Part shown: piece after piece, positions 6,925 through 11,004 of the stretch
Layout: each line of letters starts with the position of its first letter
Position numbering within the stretch: the first letter of the stretch is position 1
Source of the DNA: Nitrososphaerota archaeon
GTDB lineage: Archaea; Thermoproteota; Nitrososphaeria_A; Caldarchaeales; Wolframiiraptoraceae
Reading direction: 5' to 3'
DNA: 11,004 nt
Assembly (NCBI GenBank): GCA_021157985.1
Contig: JAGGVM010000020.1
Span: forward strand, 1 to 11,004
Made by a program: the position numbers and the translations under genes
The notes under the pieces: generated by a model
What the model was told of the DNA's origin: nothing
Database searches by the model: none
Seen by the model: the letters and a program-made list of their open reading frames with translations, nothing else

Positions 6925-8193
6925 ATGTCGACTCCGAAAGAATACCAAGTGTTCGGGGAAGACTACGGAACCTCGGATTACAAGTTCGGGCCAGCTACCC
7001 TCGGAAACACCCCCGACATAATAGAGAATAGGGGATATTTCCCGGACACCCGAAGCCTTCTCCTCAGGATGTACGGTTCACCGGATACTAGGCTGCTCGT
7101 CGTCGGACCCGATGTCGCGACCTTCGTCGAGGCAAGGAGGGATCTCGCTGAGCGGATGGTTTATCCGATGAGGAACGGGGTGATAGACTACGATGACGAG
7201 CGGTCTTGGATGGTGGTCAAAGAGGTTACGCGGTATGGGTTATTGAAGTATCTCCCGAAGGAGGGCGAGTTTGATGGCTTCAAGTGCGTTGCGGCCTTAT
7301 CGGCTGCTGCGCCGCGGTACATGTATGAGCGGATCTTCGAGATACATAGGGAGATAAACGAGGAGGAGGGGAAGAAGATCGTCAAGGCTGTTACGATAAT
7401 TCCGCAGCCTCTCGCGGTAGCGATAGCGCAGAAGGCTGTTACGTGCACGGTTCTCGAGGGAGGCCATGGGAATACTCAGATCGCTCCGATAAGCAGGGGA
7501 GTGATCTTCAGCGCTCTCATAACCTTGAACAGGGGTGGAAGCGATGTCGACTTGTTGGCGGCGGAGATCCTGCGGGATTCGGGTTACTCGGATCTCGCTA
7601 AGGAGCAGAAGCTCGTCAAGATATTCAAGGAGACTGTTGGAGCGATTCCGAGGGACTTAGGCAAGGTCTTGGAGAACAAATCCGATCCGAGGTTCAGGGC
7701 AGTCTTCAGGATCCCGAACACCAAGATAATAATCGACCTCGAGAAGAACAGCTGGCAGCGCTTCCTCCTCGGAGAATACTTCTTCAACCCGGGCCACGAG
7801 GTATTCCAATCATATTATAGAAGGGGTTTTCCGAAGCCTGCTGACACCTATGTCGAGGGCAGGGCGATACTCGGGACGAGCGATCTGGCCGACGTTGTGA
7901 TCGAGTCGATAAGCAAGTGCAGCTTCGAGATCCAGCCGATGCTCTACAGGAACATGATCCTCTCGGGAGGGAACTTCGCCTGGAAGGTTCCGCAAAACCT
8001 AAGCGACTTAGCTGTCGACGCGCCCACGAAGCTCGCCCTAATGCTCGAGCAGAAAGGTGTTTCAGGGGTTAAGGTGACCTTGACGAAGAACCCGGTCTAC
8101 AACGTTTGGCAGGGATGCGTGACCTACGGCCTCTTCATACCCGACGACTACACCTGGGATTGGGATAACAGGGAGGGCTGGCTCTATCTCTGA
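6925..8193 (+). CDS. Crenactin (archaeal filament-forming actin)
   Basis: A 422-residue actin-family ATPase. Phosphate-1 loop: GEDYGTSDYKFGP (11-23) with Asp13. The connect-1 region carries PQPLAVAIA (160-168), whose Gln161 matches the actin catalytic glutamine. Phosphate-2 loop: LEGGHGNTQIAPIS (177-190), with Glu in place of the actin Asp, as I recall for Pyrobaculum crenactin. Next come LNRGG (201-205) and GYSDLAKE (220-227), the adenosine motif ILSGGNFAWKVP (345-356), and a C-terminus ending YNVWQGCVTYG and REGW. These match crenactin closely, not MreB or ParM. Crenactin forms actin-like double-helical filaments and is linked to cell shape or size in Thermoproteales. ATG at 6925 is supported by the upstream promoter. 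The stop overlaps the next gene, a membrane coiled-coil protein, while a VWA gene precedes it. I do not recognise any of the arcadins that accompany crenactin in Pyrobaculum. Confidence 0.95.
   Translation: MSTPKEYQVFGEDYGTSDYKFGPATLGNTPDIIENRGYFPDTRSLLLRMYGSPDTRLLVVGPDVATFVEARRDLAERMVYPMRNGVIDYDDERSWMVVKEVTRYGLLKYLPKEGEFDGFKCVAALSAAAPRYMYERIFEIHREINEEEGKKIVKAVTIIPQPLAVAIAQKAVTCTVLEGGHGNTQIAPISRGVIFSALITLNRGGSDVDLLAAEILRDSGYSDLAKEQKLVKIFKETVGAIPRDLGKVLENKSDPRFRAVFRIPNTKIIIDLEKNSWQRFLLGEYFFNPGHEVFQSYYRRGFPKPADTYVEGRAILGTSDLADVVIESISKCSFEIQPMLYRNMILSGGNFAWKVPQNLSDLAVDAPTKLALMLEQKGVSGVKVTLTKNPVYNVWQGCVTYGLFIPDDYTWDWDNREGWLYL
8171..8177 (+). promoter_or_regulatory. Ribosome binding site within the end of the crenactin gene
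   Basis: GGGAGGG lies 13-14 bases before the CTG at 8190. The same spacing separates GGAGG from the TTG at 3809 and GGAGAG (10034-10039) from the ATG at 10053, which supports CTG at 8190 as the start of the next gene. Confidence 0.4.
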
Positions 8194-9017
8194 CCTCCAG
8201 GGAGTCCAGACCCAGGATCATATCCAAGTTCCTATCGGTCTTCGCGTGGCTGGGCTTCGCCCTAGGAACAGGAGCCCTGCTAGCGATCCTAGTATCAGAC
8301 CTCGTAAAGCCCTGGATAAAATGGAATTCTCAAGCATATATACAGCTCTATGGTTTGGCGGCCCTCGCATCGATCTCCCTATTCTACGTGAGGGCCAGGA
8401 ACTATTACGAGAAGGGTTTGGGCCTCGCATCGATAGCCTACGCGTTCTTCGACGTCTTATTCGTCTTCGGCCTCATAGGGATAATGCATTTCGGAATCCT
8501 CTTACCGGTCCTCGACCCCGCCCGGATGGCCAGGATCGGCGGAGTTAAGGTAGGGTTCAACGAGGTGATCTTCGCCTCGGTCGTGATGCTCGTCACCAGG
8601 CCTTTCATCCAGCTCGCCTTAAGGAGCCAGGAGCAGCGGAGGCAGCAGGAGATCTTGGAAACCCAGCGGATGCTGGCTCTCCTAGAAAACATTTCGAGGA
8701 GGATCGAGGAGCTCTCGAAGCCCCTACACGACCGCGGTGAAGCCGAGCTGAAAAGACATCTAGACATCTTGCTTAAGAGATTGGAGGAGCTCAGGGACTC
8801 GATGGCTACTAGAACCGCCGTCTACGCCAAACCCGTGGCCATCCAGCCGGCGCCGGCGCAAGTGCTCGAGCCCAAGAAGTCGGAGGTCTCGGTGAAAGTG
8901 GTGGAGCGGGAAGTGACCGGGGCCGGCGTTGAGTCGTTGAAGCCTAATCTGCCGGATGCCGCCATAGATAATCCTTGGATGAACGTGTTGAAGAACCGTA
9001 AAAGAGGCAAACGCTGA
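8190..9017 (+). CDS. Crenactin-linked membrane protein with coiled coil and basic C-terminal peptide
   Basis: Family not recognised. From CTG at 8190 the product is 275 residues: helix 1 at about 14-36, helix 2 at 50-65, helix 3 at 76-103, helix 4 at 121-145. A highly charged coiled coil follows at 146-205 (SQEQRRQQEILETQRML, then LDILLKRLEELRDS), then a proline-rich flexible linker at about 210-255 and a C-terminal peptide DNPWMNVLKNRKRGKR. The first canonical start codon is a TTG at 8355, but it would remove helix 1, which is clearly coding. No ATG, GTG or TTG occurs in frame between the TAA at 8166 and that TTG. CTG at 8190 overlaps the crenactin stop (CTGA) and has a suitable Shine-Dalgarno. 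The overlap implies co-translation with crenactin; the tail would lie in the cytoplasm and could bind filaments or monomers. That role is inferred. Gene reality is firm; the exact start is not. Confidence 0.75.
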   Translation: MTSRESRPRIISKFLSVFAWLGFALGTGALLAILVSDLVKPWIKWNSQAYIQLYGLAALASISLFYVRARNYYEKGLGLASIAYAFFDVLFVFGLIGIMHFGILLPVLDPARMARIGGVKVGFNEVIFASVVMLVTRPFIQLALRSQEQRRQQEILETQRMLALLENISRRIEELSKPLHDRGEAELKRHLDILLKRLEELRDSMATRTAVYAKPVAIQPAPAQVLEPKKSEVSVKVVEREVTGAGVESLKPNLPDAAIDNPWMNVLKNRKRGKR

Positions 9018-9027
9018 GTCCCGGGTT

Positions 9028-9040
9028 AATTATAAATAAT
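9028..9040 (+). promoter_or_regulatory. Box A promoter of vapBC
   Basis: AATTATAAATAAT is a strong archaeal TATA element. Its centre is about 26 bases before the ATG at 9061, so the transcript is predicted to begin at or next to that ATG and be leaderless. Confidence 0.65.
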
Positions 9041-9060
9041 ACATCGTGTTTACAAATTGT

Positions 9061-9282
9061 ATGACAGTTGTAAGCGTGAGGATAGACGAGAAGACTAAGA
9101 AAATATTGGAGAAAGCCGGCGTGAACATATCTAAAGAGGTTAAGAGATATCTCGAGGAGCTCGCTTGGAAGATAGAACTCCGCAATTCAGTTCGGGAGTT
9201 CTCTAAGATGTTGGAGAGTATCCCCCCGGCTGAAGACGGCTTCTCTGTTAAAAGCGTGAGGGAAGACCGTGAGAGTCATTGA
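9061..9282 (+). CDS. vapB: VapB-type antitoxin
   Basis: A 73-residue protein with the N-terminal pattern TVVSVRIDEKTKKILEKAGVNISKEVKRYLEELAW typical of archaeal VapB antitoxins: a short DNA-binding strand, then two helices forming a ribbon-helix-helix-like dimer. The acidic and polar C-terminal part would wrap around the toxin. VapB neutralises VapC and represses its own operon. ATG at 9061 is preferred over the GTG at 9046 because the conserved part begins right there and the TATA element predicts transcription start at that ATG. It overlaps the vapC start by 14 bases. The pair is A+T-richer than neighbouring genes, as is common for mobile toxin-antitoxin modules. Confidence 0.85.
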   Translation: MTVVSVRIDEKTKKILEKAGVNISKEVKRYLEELAWKIELRNSVREFSKMLESIPPAEDGFSVKSVREDRESH

Positions 9283-9664
9283 TGCCTCAGCCCTCATAAA
9301 ATACGTCAATAGGGAAAGAGGCTGGGAACAGGTCCAAGAGCATATTATAGCGGGATGCGGCACGGTGGATCTGGCCTTAAAAGAGCTTGGTAACGCGTTA
9401 TGGAAACGGGTTATGAGAAAAGAGTTGACCGAAAAGCAGGCAATAGATTTAATGAATTTCGTCCTGGAGAAAAAGATAGTGAGAGTTTTCCCTCAGGAGC
9501 CGCTCTTATCAGAGGCGTTGGCGCTTTCGATGAAGACGGGCTTACCAATTTATGATTGCATCTACATAGTTCTCGCTAAGCAGTTGGGAACAGAGTTGAT
9601 AACTTCCGATAGAAAGCAGGCGGAGAAGGCTAAAGAAGTTGGCGTGATCGCTCTTATACTATGA
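9269..9664 (+). CDS. vapC: VapC toxin, PIN-domain ribonuclease
   Basis: A 131-residue PIN-domain protein, full length for the family, with the four acidic active-site residues in place: Asp5 in VIDASALIKY, Glu39 in LKELGNALWK, Asp96 in GLPIYDCIY, and Asp114 in LITSD. VapC toxins are magnesium-dependent endoribonucleases, often cutting tRNA or rRNA, and stop growth when released from VapB. The GTG start at 9269 lies within the 3' end of vapB, the usual coupling that ensures antitoxin is made first. The active site appears intact, so the toxin is probably functional. Confidence 0.92.
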   Translation: MRVIDASALIKYVNRERGWEQVQEHIIAGCGTVDLALKELGNALWKRVMRKELTEKQAIDLMNFVLEKKIVRVFPQEPLLSEALALSMKTGLPIYDCIYIVLAKQLGTELITSDRKQAEKAKEVGVIALIL

Positions 9665-9710
9665 GGAGCTGCTAAAAATAATGGCGAGGTCGGTCTTCAT
9701 ATGAAAAAGG

Positions 9711-9722
9711 ATAAAAACCCTC
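9711..9722 (+). promoter_or_regulatory. Box A promoter of the small membrane protein gene
   Basis: ATAAAAACCCTC lies in the 88-base gap after vapC. A transcription start near 9738-9740 is expected. The 11 bases from 9712 equal those at 6882-6892 in the crenactin promoter, at nearly the same distance from the start codon. Just upstream, TTCATATGAA at 9696-9705 is a short perfect palindrome. Confidence 0.55.
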
Positions 9723-9739
9723 CAGTCTTTGAAGTTTAA

Positions 9740-9745
9740 GGTGAT
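9740..9745 (+). promoter_or_regulatory. Ribosome binding site for the TTG start at 9753
   Basis: GGTGAT is complementary to the conserved 3' end of archaeal 16S rRNA and stands 7 bases before the TTG at 9753, fixing that as the start. Confidence 0.6.
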
Positions 9746-9752
9746 TTAGAGG

Positions 9753-10043
9753 TTGAGCAGGGATCAAGCGATCGGCGTTCTACTATTGGTCGCGGCGGTC
9801 CTCGGAATAGTGATCTACGGGTGGATAGTCTTCTTCACCCAGTGGTTCCTGTTACTGCTGCAGATAACGGGCTTCGTGGCCGTCGCGGCGGTCCTCGGGG
9901 TACTCGGCTGGATAGGCTACACCCTGGCCACCACTCCGCCTCCCAAGCCTATCGAGGAGATCGAGAAAGAGCTCGAAGAAGAGCTGAAGAAGATCGAGGA
10001 AGAAACCGGGGAACAGGAAGCCGCCGAGAAGAAGGAGAGCTAA
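9753..10043 (+). CDS. Small two-helix membrane protein with acidic tail
   Basis: A 96-residue protein with a hydrophobic helix at about 7-32 (IGVLLLVAAVLGIVIYGWIVFF) and another at about 35-60, followed by a proline-rich joint (TTPPPKPIEEI) and a strongly acidic, coiled-coil-like tail at 68-96 rich in E-K pairs. It looks like a small conserved membrane protein of thermophilic archaea that I have seen only under vague annotations; no function is assigned. TTG at 9753 is supported by the GGTGAT before it. The sugar epimerase gene begins 9 bases after its stop, so the two are probably co-transcribed. Confidence 0.75.
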   Translation: MSRDQAIGVLLLVAAVLGIVIYGWIVFFTQWFLLLLQITGFVAVAAVLGVLGWIGYTLATTPPPKPIEEIEKELEEELKKIEEETGEQEAAEKKES

Positions 10044-10052
10044 ATTTCTTAG

Positions 10053-11003
10053 ATGGAGAACGCGGATAAGGTATTGGTAACGGGCGGCGCGGGCTTCATC
10101 GGAAGCCACCTAGTAGATTACCTGATGGATCGAGGATTCTCGGTGACGGTTCTCGACAACCTCAGCAGCGGGAGAACGGAGAACATCGCGCGGTGGATCG
10201 GAAACCCTAGATTCAAATTCATCCGTGGAGATCTCCTGAACTACGCCGACTTGGAGAAGTCTCTCGAAGGCTGTGGGACGGTCTTCCACCTCGCCGCGGA
10301 TCCCGAGGTAAAGCGGGGAAGCGAGAAACCCGAGCTACATTACAGGCAGAACGTCGAGGCAACCTTCCGACTGCTCGAGACGATTAGAAAAAACGGTTCT
10401 GTCGAGAAGCTGGTCTTCGCGTCTTCATCAACCGTCTACGGCGAGGCATCCCAGATCCCGACCCCTGAAACCTATTCGCCCCTTGAGCCTATATCGGTTT
10501 ACGGCGCCTCGAAGCTCGCATGCGAGGCCTTGATCACGGCATACGCTCATACCTATGGTTTCAAGGCCGTGATACTCAGGCTCGCGAACATAATAGGGCC
10601 GAGGAGCAGGCATGGCGTCATCTACGACTTCATAAACAAGCTTCTCAGGAATCCGAGGGTCCTCGAGATACTCGGCGACGGAACTCAGACGAAATCCTAT
10701 CTCCACGTCGACGACTGCGTTGAGGCCATGGTCCTGGCCTCCGAGCGATCCGAGCCGAGAGTCGAGGTATTCAACATAGGGTCAGAGGATTGGATAAACG
10801 TGAAGAGGATTGCGGAGATAGTGGTCGAGGAGCTAGGCTTAGAGGGCGTCGAGTTCAAGTTCACGGGTGGAGTCGACGGAGGCCGGGGATGGCCAGGAGA
10901 CGTTAAGGAGATGCTGCTCGACATATCGAAGATAAAGAGGCTCGGCTGGAAACCGAGATACAATAGCGAGGAGGCGGTCAGGCTCACGGCGCGGGCCCTG
11001 ATC
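10053..11003 (+). CDS. NAD-dependent sugar-nucleotide epimerase/dehydratase (extended SDR, GalE-like), 3' end outside window
   Basis: The 317 visible residues cover almost a full-length extended short-chain dehydrogenase. The NAD-binding GGAGFIG stands at 11-17, with Asp35 after the second strand for binding the NAD ribose; FHLAADPEV follows at 78-86. SSSTVYG (124-130) supplies the catalytic Ser/Thr, Tyr150 and Lys154 form the YxxxK pair in VYGASKLACE, and SYLHVDD (215-221) is typical of UDP-glucose 4-epimerases. No stop codon occurs before the window ends. Such enzymes act in the cytoplasm on UDP- or dTDP-sugars to supply glycans; the specific substrate cannot be read from these motifs. ATG at 10053 is preceded by GGAGAG with 13-base spacing. 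It sits behind the small membrane protein, in line with an envelope glycan role. Confidence 0.92.
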   Translation, partial: MENADKVLVTGGAGFIGSHLVDYLMDRGFSVTVLDNLSSGRTENIARWIGNPRFKFIRGDLLNYADLEKSLEGCGTVFHLAADPEVKRGSEKPELHYRQNVEATFRLLETIRKNGSVEKLVFASSSTVYGEASQIPTPETYSPLEPISVYGASKLACEALITAYAHTYGFKAVILRLANIIGPRSRHGVIYDFINKLLRNPRVLEILGDGTQTKSYLHVDDCVEAMVLASERSEPRVEVFNIGSEDWINVKRIAEIVVEELGLEGVEFKFTGGVDGGRGWPGDVKEMLLDISKIKRLGWKPRYNSEEAVRLTARALI

Positions 11004-11004
11004 A

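Noticed and set aside
6925..8193. MreB, ParM or Hsp70-type assignment for the actin-fold protein
   Set aside because: The phosphate-2 loop EGGHGNTQ, the ILSGGNFAWKVP segment and the C-terminal REGW match crenactin, and Hsp70 substrate-binding domains are absent.
8355..9017. TTG at 8355 as the start of the crenactin-linked membrane protein
   Set aside because: It would discard an upstream in-frame membrane helix and leave a 160-base gap inside an otherwise overlapping operon.
9696..9705. TTCATATGAA palindrome as a VapB operator
   Set aside because: It lies downstream of vapC, not at the vapBC promoter, and a 10-base palindrome alone is weak evidence.

Overview
The window looks like a GC-rich chromosome segment of a thermophilic archaeon of the Thermoproteota/Korarchaeota (TACK) kind. 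The reasons are box A (TATA) promoters such as TTAAAAAcc and ATTATAAAT sitting about one promoter length upstream of near-leaderless starts, many TTG and GTG starts, heavy use of AGG for arginine, a VapBC toxin-antitoxin pair, and above all an actin that matches crenactin rather than eukaryotic actin or bacterial MreB. I cannot fix the lineage further. Crenactins are known from Thermoproteales, Korarchaeota and Caldarchaeales, and I do not recognise the Thermoproteales arcadin genes here. The density is high: no stretch over 300 bases lacks a gene, and no tRNA, rRNA, CRISPR array or insertion sequence was seen.

Left block (1-5401). The window opens inside a DUF58 gene whose 5' end lies outside. 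Converging on it is an ABC ATPase of the LolD/MacB type (minus strand). A 58-base divergent promoter region separates it from two overlapping MacB/FtsX-type permeases, followed closely by a large polytopic membrane protein with GT-C/DUF2206-like layout. ATPase plus two permeases would form one ABC complex that acts on envelope substrates, and the last gene suggests a tie to envelope glycans.

Central block (5402-9017). This is the most interesting part. A clear promoter precedes a basic, tryptophan-rich 158-residue orphan protein. It abuts (TGAATG) a VWA protein with an intact MIDAS motif and a coiled-coil tail. Then, with its own promoter, comes crenactin, whose stop codon is overlapped by a gene for a four-helix membrane protein with a cytoplasmic coiled coil, a flexible linker and a distinctive basic C-terminal peptide. 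That last gene has no ATG, GTG or TTG before its first membrane segment and seems to start at CTG. Together these look like an actin filament system with a membrane anchor or regulator and a metal-dependent adhesion-type scaffold. The functional link is inferred from gene order.

Right block (9018-11004). A leaderless VapBC pair is visibly A+T-richer than its surroundings. It is followed by a 96-residue two-helix membrane protein with an acidic tail, whose promoter shares an 11-base core with that of crenactin, and by a nearly complete extended SDR sugar-nucleotide epimerase that runs off the right edge.
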